Shown in pieces: positions 1-5,054 of a DNA stretch of 20,665 nucleotides. Each line of letters starts with the position of its first letter. The first letter of the stretch is position 1. The translations under genes and the position numbers were made by a program. Source of the DNA: a virus; the IMG/VR virus record IMGVR_UViG_3300032285_000277, positions 1 to 20,665 of that record; one strand, 5' to 3'. The notes below the pieces were generated by a model that saw only the letters and a program-made list of their open reading frames with translations, made no database searches and was not told the origin of the DNA.

Positions 1-2
1 GG

Positions 3-8
3 TATGAT
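3..8 (+). promoter_or_regulatory. possible -10 box (TATGAT) for the RNA element at 15-123
   Basis: TATGAT matches five of six bases of the sigma-70 -10 box and would place a transcription start near base 15, just ahead of the first stem of the folded element. The -35 region would lie outside the window, so this cannot be tested here. It is proposed mainly by analogy with the promoter at 3771-3798, which stands in the same position before the second structured element. Confidence 0.3.
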
Positions 9-14
9 TTTTTG

Positions 15-123
15 AAAGACGCTTGGCGGCGTTTCTCAGTAGGGTTACACATGCTGTCTGCTGGTACTGAGCCAGTCCGCCAACATCCGCAAGGGTGAGA
101 CAGCAGGTGTAGCCCTTTTTTTT
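15..123 (+). ncRNA. structured non-coding element 1, candidate small RNA or leader ending in an intrinsic terminator
   Basis: No gene is seen in 1-132. A 19-nt arm AGGGTTACACATGCTGTCT (41-59) pairs with AGACAGCAGGTGTAGCCCT (98-116), with one G-U pair and one mismatch, followed directly by eight T (116-123). Two further perfect 7-bp pairings are nested in one another and compete with the long stem: TTGGCGG (23-29) with CCGCCAA (77-83), and CTCAGTA (35-41) with TACTGAG (65-71). Such alternative pairing upstream of a terminator resembles attenuators or small phage RNAs; it matches no RNA family I recognise. It contains TCTCAGTAGGG (34-44), also found in the element at 3805-3993. Base pairing is seen; transcription is inferred. 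Confidence 0.5.
41..123 (+). terminator. intrinsic terminator with long stem
   Basis: The 41-59 / 98-116 stem followed by an eight-T run (116-123) has the form of a Rho-independent terminator, though the 38-nt loop is unusually large. The loop can itself form a small hairpin (61-65 with 71-75). It would stop transcription 10 bases before the replication gene start at 133, so that gene would need readthrough, antitermination or another promoter. Confidence 0.55.
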
Positions 124-132
124 GGGCAAAAA

Positions 133-840
133 ATGAAAATTAAAAACTGGTCAAAGTTTCAGCACTTTAAAGACAGAAAACCGCCTTGGGTTAAGTTGTA
201 TCGTGATGTTTTGGATGACATGGAATGGTACGAATTAGACCCACTTGCCAGCAAAGTCTTGGTGATGTGCTGGCTGATTGCAAGTGAAGATGATGGTCGC
301 TTGCCAAACTCAAAAATTCTTGCATTTAGGTTAAGGATGACAGAAAAGCAAACTATAGATTGCTTAAACAAGTTGTCTCATTGGCTGGAACAAGATGATA
401 TCAACACGATATCAGCTCAATATCAACTTGATAGTCTAGAGACAGAGACAGAGACAGAGAAAGAGACAGAATATTTATGCCCACCTGACGGTGAGCCTGA
501 AAGCAAAATTCCGTTTTGCAATCACCAAGAAGTCATTGAGCTGTACCACAAGCATTTGCCAACACTTCGCAGGGTTGAGGTTTGGAACGAAACCAGAAAA
601 GGCTACTTACGGCAGCGGTGGCGGGAAGTAGCTGACGAGCTGATGAAAACCAAGGCCATTGATTCTTCAGACGTTCTTGGCTGGTTTGCTGAATTCTTTG
701 AACACATCGGTTCATCTAAGTTTTTGACAGGCAGGGTCAACGACAAGTCTGGCAGATCATTTGCCGCCGATCTTGAGTGGATTTTGAAACCAAGCAACTT
801 TGCAAAAATAGTCGAAGGAAAATATCATGGCGCTAACTAA
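133..840 (+). CDS. phage replication protein (DnaT / lambda O-like helicase loader or initiator)
   Basis: This 235-aa protein has the two-part build of phage replication initiators and helicase loaders. Residues about 18-95 form a winged-helix-like N-terminal domain common in phage replisome organisers (PPWVKLYRDVL, then ASKVLVMCWLIA, GRLP and a helix-turn-helix stretch near LAFRLRMTEKQ). A low-complexity acidic linker (about 96-120, with an ETETETEKETE run) follows. The C-terminal part (about 130-235) ends in DLEWILKPSNFAKIVEGKY, typical of DnaT-type C-terminal domains in phages. It probably binds the phage origin and recruits a helicase. There is no clear Shine-Dalgarno sequence before the ATG. 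The linker DNA carries 11-bp repeats, listed separately. It overlaps the next gene by 14 bases. The role is inferred from domain pattern and position. Confidence 0.65.
   Translation: MKIKNWSKFQHFKDRKPPWVKLYRDVLDDMEWYELDPLASKVLVMCWLIASEDDGRLPNSKILAFRLRMTEKQTIDCLNKLSHWLEQDDINTISAQYQLDSLETETETEKETEYLCPPDGEPESKIPFCNHQEVIELYHKHLPTLRRVEVWNETRKGYLRQRWREVADELMKTKAIDSSDVLGWFAEFFEHIGSSKFLTGRVNDKSGRSFAADLEWILKPSNFAKIVEGKYHGAN
397..440 (+). repeat. 11-bp direct repeats, candidate replication origin iterons
   Basis: Three consecutive 11-base units, GATATCAACAC (397-407), GATATCAGCTC (408-418) and AATATCAACTT (419-429), are followed by a degenerate fourth, GATAGTCTAGA (430-440). The ATATCA core recurs at exact 11-base spacing (398, 409, 420), about one helical turn. 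The repeats lie in the part of the replication gene that encodes the linker, as lambda ori does in gene O. A purine-rich stretch follows. Repeat and spacing are seen; origin function is inferred. Confidence 0.4.
439..470 (+). repeat. GAGACA microsatellite-like purine-rich tract
   Basis: A run of about five GAGACA/GAGAAA hexamer units encodes the Glu-Thr rich linker of the replication protein. It is strongly purine-biased and sits directly downstream of the iteron-like repeats. It could be simple slippage in a tolerant linker, or part of an origin where strand opening occurs. Confidence 0.6.
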
Positions 841-1066
841 CTTCAAAAACAATGCTTCTCAGGATTCTGGCTTTGATGAACTGCAAAGGCTTATGTGTTC
901 TGTCCCTGGCTGTTCAAACCGCTGGACAGTCCAGATTGACCGACCCATGTGCAGCTTTCACCAATGGGGCACAAGCGCAAAGCCAAAAACCCAGATTTAC
1001 AAGGTTTTAAAGACGCCACCTGTCCAGCATTGGAACGAAAAGAAAGATGATGAGGGCACGTTTTGA
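827..1066 (+). CDS. small Cys-rich putative zinc-binding phage protein
   Basis: This 79-aa protein has a CSVPGC motif (Cys24, Cys29) followed by MCSFHQW (Cys42, His45), an arrangement able to hold one zinc ion. The rest is basic and low in structure. A GAAGGA ribosome binding site lies 7 bases before the ATG, and the start overlaps the end of the replication gene by 14 bases, which supports coupled translation and this start. Its place behind a replication gene suggests a DNA-related early role, but I do not recognise a named family and no function can be read from the sequence. Confidence 0.65.
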   Translation: MALTNFKNNASQDSGFDELQRLMCSVPGCSNRWTVQIDRPMCSFHQWGTSAKPKTQIYKVLKTPPVQHWNEKKDDEGTF

Positions 1067-1269
1067 ACTACTTTGAAGCTCACAACCTGCTTGATGAGGT
1101 ACGCGAAGGCGCTCAGTATCATGTCAACATTATCAACAAAGCTCTTGAATTAACAGGTGACTTAGATGGATTTCAGCCGAGCTTACGACAGACAAGTGGA
1201 ACACATAGCCCAGATGGTGCTGCAAGCAGGATGGGTTCCTTATGCGAAACAGAGGGCCAAAGAACTTGA
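1063..1269 (+). CDS. small early phage protein of unknown function, TTG start
   Basis: The frame opens with TTG overlapping the TGA of the preceding gene and gives 68 aa. The N-terminal 35 residues (EAHNLLDEVREGA, then a helix and ALELTGDL) look like a conserved short phage protein built of two helices. The last 34 residues lie over the out-of-frame gene 1166-1339 and look like low-quality coding sequence (Ser, Gly and Thr rich), so the conserved part is probably only the first half. Function unknown. The TTG start is inferred from the stop-start overlap, which is common in this phage. Confidence 0.5.
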   Translation: MNYFEAHNLLDEVREGAQYHVNIINKALELTGDLDGFQPSLRQTSGTHSPDGAASRMGSLCETEGQRT

Positions 1270-1339
1270 AGAAGATGAATCAGGTCTTTGGGTTGGTATT
1301 ACTGAAAAAATCCGTGAACGGGTAAAGGAGTTGTCGTGA
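1166..1339 (+). CDS. 57-aa phage protein of unknown function
   Basis: ATG at 1166 opens a 57-aa frame ending in TGA at 1337-1339. The sequence is a convincing helical protein: AYDRQVEHIAQMVLQAGW, then YAKQRAKELEEDESGLWVGI and a basic C-terminus. The stretch around KELEEDESGLW resembles a recurrent short protein in early regions of proteobacterial phages. It overlaps the 1063-1269 frame by 104 bases in another frame and overlaps the next gene through GTGA. A later ATG at 1217 would give 41 aa and keep the best-conserved part, so the exact start is uncertain. Confidence 0.6.
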   Translation: MDFSRAYDRQVEHIAQMVLQAGWVPYAKQRAKELEEDESGLWVGITEKIRERVKELS

Positions 1340-1530
1340 AACAAGATGAAATCATTGAGATGGCTGGTCACAGGCAAGTTCCGCAATGGGTAATGAAATT
1401 GGTTTGCGATGCCGTGGCTAAAGAGCGTGAGGCGTGTGCAAAAGTGTGTGAGCAAGTAGCAACACCATACCAAGCCGCTGGTGCTTCCGTTGCACTTGAA
1501 TGTGCCAACATTATTCGAGCTAGGGGATAA
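1336..1530 (+). CDS. 64-aa phage protein with EREACAKVCE motif
   Basis: This short protein starts at a GTG that overlaps the previous TGA (GTGA) and is preceded by AAAGGAG, a strong ribosome binding site. Its core, VAKEREACAKVCEQVA, followed by a short helix with ECANIIRARG, is a pattern I recognise as frequent in early genes of phages and prophages of Gram-negative bacteria, where it remains uncharacterised. The two Cys in the ACAKVCE helix are four residues apart. No function is assigned. Confidence 0.65.
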   Translation: MKQDEIIEMAGHRQVPQWVMKLVCDAVAKEREACAKVCEQVATPYQAAGASVALECANIIRARG

Positions 1531-1532
1531 AC

Positions 1533-1700
1533 ATGAGCAAAGAAGAATTAGTCGCCTTGCTAAAAAGCGTAGGCGTATCCGAAAACACAGTGACTGCAAT
1601 GACAAACGCCTTTGATATGGGCGTTGAATGGGCTAAAAATGAACGCGAAAATATGCAATCTGTGCCTCCTGCCGAAACCCCAGTTGGGCGGGAAGATTAG
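1533..1700 (+). CDS. 55-aa phage protein of unknown function
   Basis: ATG at 1533, three bases after the preceding TAA, opens a 55-aa frame ending in TAG at 1698-1700. It is acidic and mostly helical (SKEELVALLKSVGVSENTV, then AFDMGVEWAKNERENM), with a Pro-rich tail. The weak GGGGA ahead of the start, the tight spacing and the ordinary amino-acid composition support it as real. The 3' end is overlapped by a small zinc-ribbon frame at 1639-1758. No family recognised. Confidence 0.5.
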   Translation: MSKEELVALLKSVGVSENTVTAMTNAFDMGVEWAKNERENMQSVPPAETPVGRED

Positions 1701-1758
1701 GTTTACGTCCGGCGCTAGACGCTGGATATGTGTAACTTGTGCAAAGAAATACGGATGA
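1639..1758 (+). CDS. 39-aa zinc-ribbon micro-protein
   Basis: ATG at 1639 opens a 39-aa frame ending in TGA at 1756-1758. It has two CxxC knuckles, CNLC (Cys6, Cys9) and CVTC (Cys31, Cys34), spaced 21 residues apart with a basic, aromatic stretch (GARRWI) just before the second, the usual layout of a small zinc ribbon. It overlaps the end of the 55-aa gene by 62 bases in another frame. It has no strong ribosome binding site and may depend on coupling to that gene. The Cys pattern and the stop right after the second knuckle make chance unlikely but do not exclude it. Confidence 0.5.
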   Translation: MNAKICNLCLLPKPQLGGKIRFTSGARRWICVTCAKKYG

Positions 1759-1773
1759 GACACGCAGCCCGAG

Positions 1774-1810
1774 TGGACAAAAACGAATTGATTGTATAAT
1801 TGCATCAATT
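1774..1810 (+). promoter_or_regulatory. candidate sigma-70 promoter with flanking inverted repeat for the HNH endonuclease gene
   Basis: TGGACA (1774-1779) and a perfect TATAAT (1795-1800) are 15 bases apart, slightly short of the optimum. The -10 box is framed by an inverted repeat, AATTGAT (1786-1792) and ATCAATT (1804-1810), which could be an operator. It lies right before the endonuclease gene at 1823, consistent with a self-contained mobile gene. Confidence 0.4.
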
Positions 1811-1822
1811 TGTGGAGATGTT

Positions 1823-2362
1823 ATGAAAACAATTGAAGACTTTGATTTGATGACTCGAAGCGGTCGTTACCAAGCAAGAAAATATGGATTAGATGTTCCG
1901 AAGCAAAAGCCTGGTGTAAAACCTAATGAATTTTGGTCTTTGATTGATAAAAAGTCAGAAAACGAATGTTGGAATTGGCTTGGCGCAGTTAATCAATGGG
2001 GATATGGTAGGTATTGCAACAACGGAACGCATATGGCGCACAGATACGCATATGAAATTATTAATGGGTTAAGTATTAAAGGATTTGTTGCAATGCACAA
2101 ATGCGACAACCCGCGCTGTTGCAATGTTAAACATTTGGAAATTGGAACTCATGCAGATAACCAAGGAGACAAAATTAAAAAGAACAGGCAAGCAAAAGGC
2201 GAGCAACTAGGAACTTCAAAGTTAACTGAAAAGCAAGTAAAAGAGGCTAGAGAAAAGTACAAGCCAAAAATAGTTACTTATGAAATGCTTGCAAAAGAAT
2301 ATGGTGTTTGTAAAGACACTATGCAAAAAGCCATTCGTGGAATTAATTGGAAACATTTATGA
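1823..2362 (+). CDS. HNH homing-type endonuclease
   Basis: This 179-aa protein has an HNH_3-type homing endonuclease core: a WNWLGAVNQWGYGRY strand-turn segment (about 50-64), AHRYAYE (72-78) and MHKCDNPRCCNVKHLEIGTH (91-110) carrying His92, the Cys residues and the Asn/His of the metal site. The C-terminus (about 134-179) reads as a helix-turn-helix DNA-binding tail (EMLAKEYGVCKDTMQKAIRG). The start at 1823 is chosen because GGAG lies 7 bases upstream and the homologous region begins after it; an in-frame TTG at 1739 would only add unlikely sequence. Codons are richer in A and T than those of its neighbours, and the gene has its own promoter, both fitting a recently acquired selfish gene. 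No intron is seen. Confidence 0.8.
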   Translation: MKTIEDFDLMTRSGRYQARKYGLDVPKQKPGVKPNEFWSLIDKKSENECWNWLGAVNQWGYGRYCNNGTHMAHRYAYEIINGLSIKGFVAMHKCDNPRCCNVKHLEIGTHADNQGDKIKKNRQAKGEQLGTSKLTEKQVKEAREKYKPKIVTYEMLAKEYGVCKDTMQKAIRGINWKHL

Positions 2363-2637
2363 GATTTGCATCTAGGCGGGATGCCAATGAAGCCGAGATT
2401 GTCCAGGCTTTGCGGGATGCTGGCGCTTACGTTTGGATAATTGGCTTACCTGTTGACCTTTTAGTGGGTTACAAAAGCCACACGTTTCTGGTTGAGGTCA
2501 AAAATGGCCCTCAGAAGCGTTTAACGGACTTACAAGCAGACTTTTTTGAAAGTTGGGCCGGAGGTACGCTGGCGAGGATTGACAGCCCTGAAGCGGCTTT
2601 AAGAATGTTGGGGGCAGTCGGTGAAATACGACCTTGA
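2359..2637 (+). CDS. PD-(D/E)XK nuclease-like protein (VRR-NUC / resolvase type)
   Basis: The 92-aa protein starts at an ATG that overlaps the endonuclease TGA (ATGA). It has the compact plan of a PD-(D/E)XK nuclease: an N-terminal helix with Glu (ANEAEIVQALRDAGA), then GLPVDLLVG giving the Asp, then FLVEVKNG giving the E-x-K, then a helix LTDLQADFFESW. The size and plan fit small phage VRR-NUC or Holliday-junction resolvase-like enzymes. With NinB next to it, a role in processing recombination intermediates is likely. Enzyme class is inferred from motifs; the substrate is unknown. Confidence 0.6.
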   Translation: MRFASRRDANEAEIVQALRDAGAYVWIIGLPVDLLVGYKSHTFLVEVKNGPQKRLTDLQADFFESWAGGTLARIDSPEAALRMLGAVGEIRP

Positions 2638-3034
2638 CAACGAAGCCCAAGCTTTAGCCTTGATGCGTAGTCTTTGGCCCAAAATTAAAGATGCGCTAAA
2701 CGCTGGCAGACAGCTCACGCTAGAGGTTAAACCTGCAAAACGAACAGACCCACAAAACGAGAAGTTTCACGCCATCATTGGCGACATTGCTAAACAAGCG
2801 CAGCACATGGGTGCTAAATGGGACGCGGAAGATTGGAAAAGGCTGTTGGTTCAAGAATATTGCAAAGAAAAAGGATTGGCAGCAGGGAAAGTCATTCCTA
2901 ATCTTTCTGGTGACGGAATTGTTCAGTTAGGGATGCAGACCCGCAAATTTACAAAAGAACAGGCCAGCGAGTTTGTGGAATTCCTTGAGGCTTGGGCAGC
3001 ACAAAACGGGGTGACACTTGAGAAAACGATGTAA
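2621..3034 (+). CDS. ninB: NinB-family recombination protein
   Basis: This 137-aa protein matches the NinB (lambda Orf) family, which helps RecA-type recombination by acting with single-stranded-DNA-binding protein on DNA. Characteristic features are LTLEVKPAKRTDPQNEKFHA (about 32-51), the helix after it, and AEDWKRLLV (69-77) followed by a region before FTKEQASEFVEFLEAWAAQNG near the C-terminus. The length is usual for the family. The start is a GTG at 2621, preceded by GGGGGC and overlapping the nuclease gene by 17 bases. Confidence 0.8.
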   Translation: MKYDLDNEAQALALMRSLWPKIKDALNAGRQLTLEVKPAKRTDPQNEKFHAIIGDIAKQAQHMGAKWDAEDWKRLLVQEYCKEKGLAAGKVIPNLSGDGIVQLGMQTRKFTKEQASEFVEFLEAWAAQNGVTLEKTM

Positions 3035-3479
3035 ACGCAAAGTCTGGTCAACAGACATAAACACTATTGCTCACGCCATTTCAGGCGCTGCGGTAGCTGA
3101 CAAGCAATCTTTAGACAAGCTCAGAATAAATGAGCTAGGCGCAATTGATGCCATGACTAAAGGCAAAGGTACTGTGGAAGATTGGCGCTGGCTTGCCGAC
3201 ATCATGAACATATCTGAAACGATGGGCATTAACGGAATCGGGCCAGAAGTCCTGCCGCATTGCAAGATAGCCCAAGAAGCCCTGTACGAAGCCGCTAAAC
3301 GCTACGAAACCACGGGCAAGATGGGATTGTCAGGATTGGGGATTAAGGCGATTAAGGACGTTTGGTCTTATCACGATCTTCAGCGCACAAGCATTTCTAG
3401 GTCTGAATACGAGCGAATGATTCAAAAGACCGCCAACTACATCAAGAGCAAAGGAAAAGATGTGGTGGAGATTACATGA
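3018..3479 (+). CDS. conserved phage protein of unknown function in the recombination block
   Basis: The 153-aa frame opens with TTG at 3018, 17 bases inside ninB, and is preceded by GGGGTGA. The N-terminus is very basic (RKRCKRKVW) and the rest helical. Conserved-looking parts are WRWLADIMNISETM (about 57-70), a helix IAQEALYEAAKRY, and the C-terminal LQRTSISRSEYERMIQKTANYI. It occupies the position where lambdoid phages keep nin-region or late-regulator genes, and a regulatory or DNA-binding role is possible but not shown. I do not assign a family. Confidence 0.65.
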   Translation: MRKRCKRKVWSTDINTIAHAISGAAVADKQSLDKLRINELGAIDAMTKGKGTVEDWRWLADIMNISETMGINGIGPEVLPHCKIAQEALYEAAKRYETTGKMGLSGLGIKAIKDVWSYHDLQRTSISRSEYERMIQKTANYIKSKGKDVVEIT

Positions 3480-3802
3480 GGCCAAAATTTAACTATTTCA
3501 GGAGCAAAAAGCACCTGATGAACGTGGCAGACTTGCCTTGCCAAAATTGCTACATTGAAGGCCAGACCCAGGCTGCACACTCAAACTGGGCTGAACACGG
3601 AAAAGGCAGGGGAATCAAGGCTAGTGACGAATACACAGCGGCACTTTGCCAAACATGCCATACCGAGCTGGACAGCGGAGCTAGACTAAACAAAGAACAA
3701 AGACGCGACTTGTGGCAAATGGCTTACCAAAAAACAATAAACAAATTAATCGAAAAAAACCTTTGGCCTGTTGACATTGCTAAACCAAACCTTAAAATCT
3801 AG
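3476..3802 (+). CDS. HNH nuclease, Ref / DUF968-like
   Basis: This 108-aa protein carries the Cys-His pattern of the Ref/DUF968-type HNH nucleases found in phage recombination regions: PCQNC (Cys22, Cys25), AAHSNWAEHGKGRGIKASD (His35 and following) and ALCQTCHTELDSG (Cys58, Cys61, His62). P1 Ref, the best-known relative, is a RecA-dependent nuclease that boosts recombination. The start overlaps the preceding TGA (ATGA). A promoter for the downstream element lies inside its 3' end. Family placement follows the motif; RecA dependence is not shown. Confidence 0.7.
   Translation: MRPKFNYFRSKKHLMNVADLPCQNCYIEGQTQAAHSNWAEHGKGRGIKASDEYTAALCQTCHTELDSGARLNKEQRRDLWQMAYQKTINKLIEKNLWPVDIAKPNLKI
3771..3798 (+). 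promoter_or_regulatory. sigma-70 promoter ahead of structured element 2
   Basis: A perfect TTGACA (3771-3776) is followed after 16 bases by TAAAAT (3793-3798), five of six matches to the -10 box. Transcription would begin near 3805, at the first base of the outer stem of the element. The promoter lies in the end of the Ref-like nuclease gene. Boxes and spacing are seen; activity is inferred. Confidence 0.6.
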
Positions 3803-3804
3803 GA

Positions 3805-3993
3805 CGTTGGACGTCAAGCCAGCATTCGAGGATGTCTCAGTAGGGATTTTCTGGCTTTCTCCCCTACCTAGTCAAGACCAAATCGAGTCCAACACGCATG
3901 ACCTTTCGGGCAATGTCGCCCAAGTACCAATGAGAGGTCAGCCGTGTTGGTAGCAGTTGCCGACCCTTTGGGGCTTCGTGCCCCGCCTTTTTT
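3805..3993 (+). ncRNA. structured non-coding element 2, candidate small RNA or regulatory leader
   Basis: This 189-base stretch has no gene and runs from a promoter to a terminator. Stems found by eye: GTTGGAC (3806-3812) with GTCCAAC (3887-3893); AAGCCAG (3816-3822) with CTGGCTT (3851-3857); GTAGGG (3840-3845) with CCCTAC (3862-3867), which crosses the previous stem as a pseudoknot; and a long arm CCAACACGCATGACCT (3889-3904) with AGGTCAGCCGTGTTGG (3935-3950), enclosing a 4-bp hairpin (3908-3911 with 3918-3921). The first and last pairings share 3889-3893 and exclude each other, as in a switch. It carries TCTCAGTAGGG (3835-3845), shared with element 1. It may be an independent RNA or the leader of the gene at 4003. 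No known RNA family recognised. Confidence 0.55.
3970..3993 (+). terminator. intrinsic terminator
   Basis: GGGGC (3970-3974) and GCCCC (3980-3984) form a 5-bp GC stem around a TTCGT loop and are followed after three bases by six T (3988-3993). The gene at 4003 begins right after, with AAGGA (3994-3998) as ribosome binding site, so this is either an RNA end or an attenuator. Confidence 0.65.
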
Positions 3994-4002
3994 AAGGACA
4001 CT

Positions 4003-4380
4003 ATGGCTTTCGAAAAAGACCCAAATCAAAAAGATGTAGCAGACTTCATCAGTACGCTACTTCACTCAGGGACAGTCACCCACTTTATGCACTTATCAAC
4101 CGATTCGTTTGCGGTTCACATGGCATTAGGTGCTTATTACCCTGAAATTATTGAATTGACCGATTCGTTTGCAGAGGCATATTCTGGTTGCTACGAAAAG
4201 ATTAAAAACTTTCCAGAGAATTTCCACAATGCCAAAGACCCAGTCCGCTACATGGAAAGCATTTCAGAATACGTGGCAAAGAATCGTAAAGCTATGCCAG
4301 ACGAAACGCAGCTCCAAAACATCATTGACGAAATAGCAGGTCTGATTGATTCCACCCTTTACAAGCTGACGCTGAAATGA
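4003..4380 (+). CDS. ferritin-like phage protein (DUF5856 type)
   Basis: This 125-aa all-helical protein resembles DUF5856, a phage family thought to share the ferritin-like four-helix fold. The first helix contains LLHSGTVTHFMHLSTDSFAVH, the position where relatives have a helix with HxxHL and SxxxH residues, followed by LGAYYPEIIELTDSFAEAYSG. The end (LQNIIDEIAGLIDSTLYKL) forms the last helix. The function of the family is unknown; metal or oxygen chemistry is a guess from the fold alone. AAGGA 4 bases before the ATG fixes the start. The gene overlaps the glycosyltransferase by 4 bases and is the first gene after structured element 2. Confidence 0.6.
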   Translation: MAFEKDPNQKDVADFISTLLHSGTVTHFMHLSTDSFAVHMALGAYYPEIIELTDSFAEAYSGCYEKIKNFPENFHNAKDPVRYMESISEYVAKNRKAMPDETQLQNIIDEIAGLIDSTLYKLTLK

Positions 4381-5054
4381 TCACGGTATTTGCAGGATAC
4401 GACCCAAGGGAAGCCGTGGGTTATTCTGTTTTTTGTCAAAGCCTAATTGAGCATACGTCACAGCCCGTGGCCATCATTCCTACGTTTGGTAGGCAGCGGG
4501 ACGGTACAAACGTCTTTATCTATCAACGATTCTTAGTGCCCTACCTGATGGGTTTTAAGGGCCATGCGATTTTTATGGATGCGTCAGACATGCTGATGCT
4601 TTCAAACATTGATGAACTGGATAAATTGTTTGACCCGTCTAAGGCTGTCCAGGTTGTGAAACATGAGTACAAGACCAAGCACAAAAAGAAGTACATCAAC
4701 ACAGCGATGGAATCCAAAAACGAGGACTACCCCAGAAAAAACTGGTCAAGCCTAATTATTTGGAATTGTGAACATCCTGCTAATAAGCTGTTGACGCCTG
4801 ATTACGTGGACGAACACACGGGGTCGGAGCTTCACAGGTTTGAATGGTTGAAGGACGAGCAGATTGGCGAACTGCCCAAGGAATACAACTTTTTGGTGGG
4901 TGAGCAAGAAATGGCATTTGCCAAGATTGCCCATTACACGCTTGGAATCCCAGAATTCCCGTATTATTCAGGTTGCGACTATTCAAAACAATGGTTTAAC
5001 ACCAAGTCAAGAATGCTAAACGGACTGATCAACATGAAAGAAAGTCATGCCTAG
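4377..5054 (+). CDS. phage glycosyltransferase (GT-A, GT8-like)
   Basis: This 225-aa protein opens with ITVFAGYDPREAVGYSVFCQSL, typical of GT8-like phage sugar transferases, and has the nucleotide-sugar/metal site region FMDASDMLMLSNIDEL (about 64-79), where the DASD takes the place of a DxD motif. The later LIIWNC, LPKEYNFLVG and IAHYTLGIPEFP segments also fit the family. It probably transfers a sugar to a virion protein, to phage DNA or to a host glycan; the acceptor cannot be read from the sequence. ATGA overlap with the ferritin-like gene indicates one transcript. Confidence 0.75.
   Translation: MITVFAGYDPREAVGYSVFCQSLIEHTSQPVAIIPTFGRQRDGTNVFIYQRFLVPYLMGFKGHAIFMDASDMLMLSNIDELDKLFDPSKAVQVVKHEYKTKHKKKYINTAMESKNEDYPRKNWSSLIIWNCEHPANKLLTPDYVDEHTGSELHRFEWLKDEQIGELPKEYNFLVGEQEMAFAKIAHYTLGIPEFPYYSGCDYSKQWFNTKSRMLNGLINMKESHA

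Noticed and set aside
1739-1822. Extended start of the HNH endonuclease (TTG 1739)
   Set aside because: The extra residues are not family-like and the TATAAT promoter and GGAG site lie inside this stretch; ATG 1823 is better.
3803-4002. Group I intron or tRNA in the non-coding stretch
   Set aside because: No P7-type R/S element pair, no cloverleaf or T-loop with matching stems; the adjacent nuclease is a Ref-like HNH, not an intron gene.
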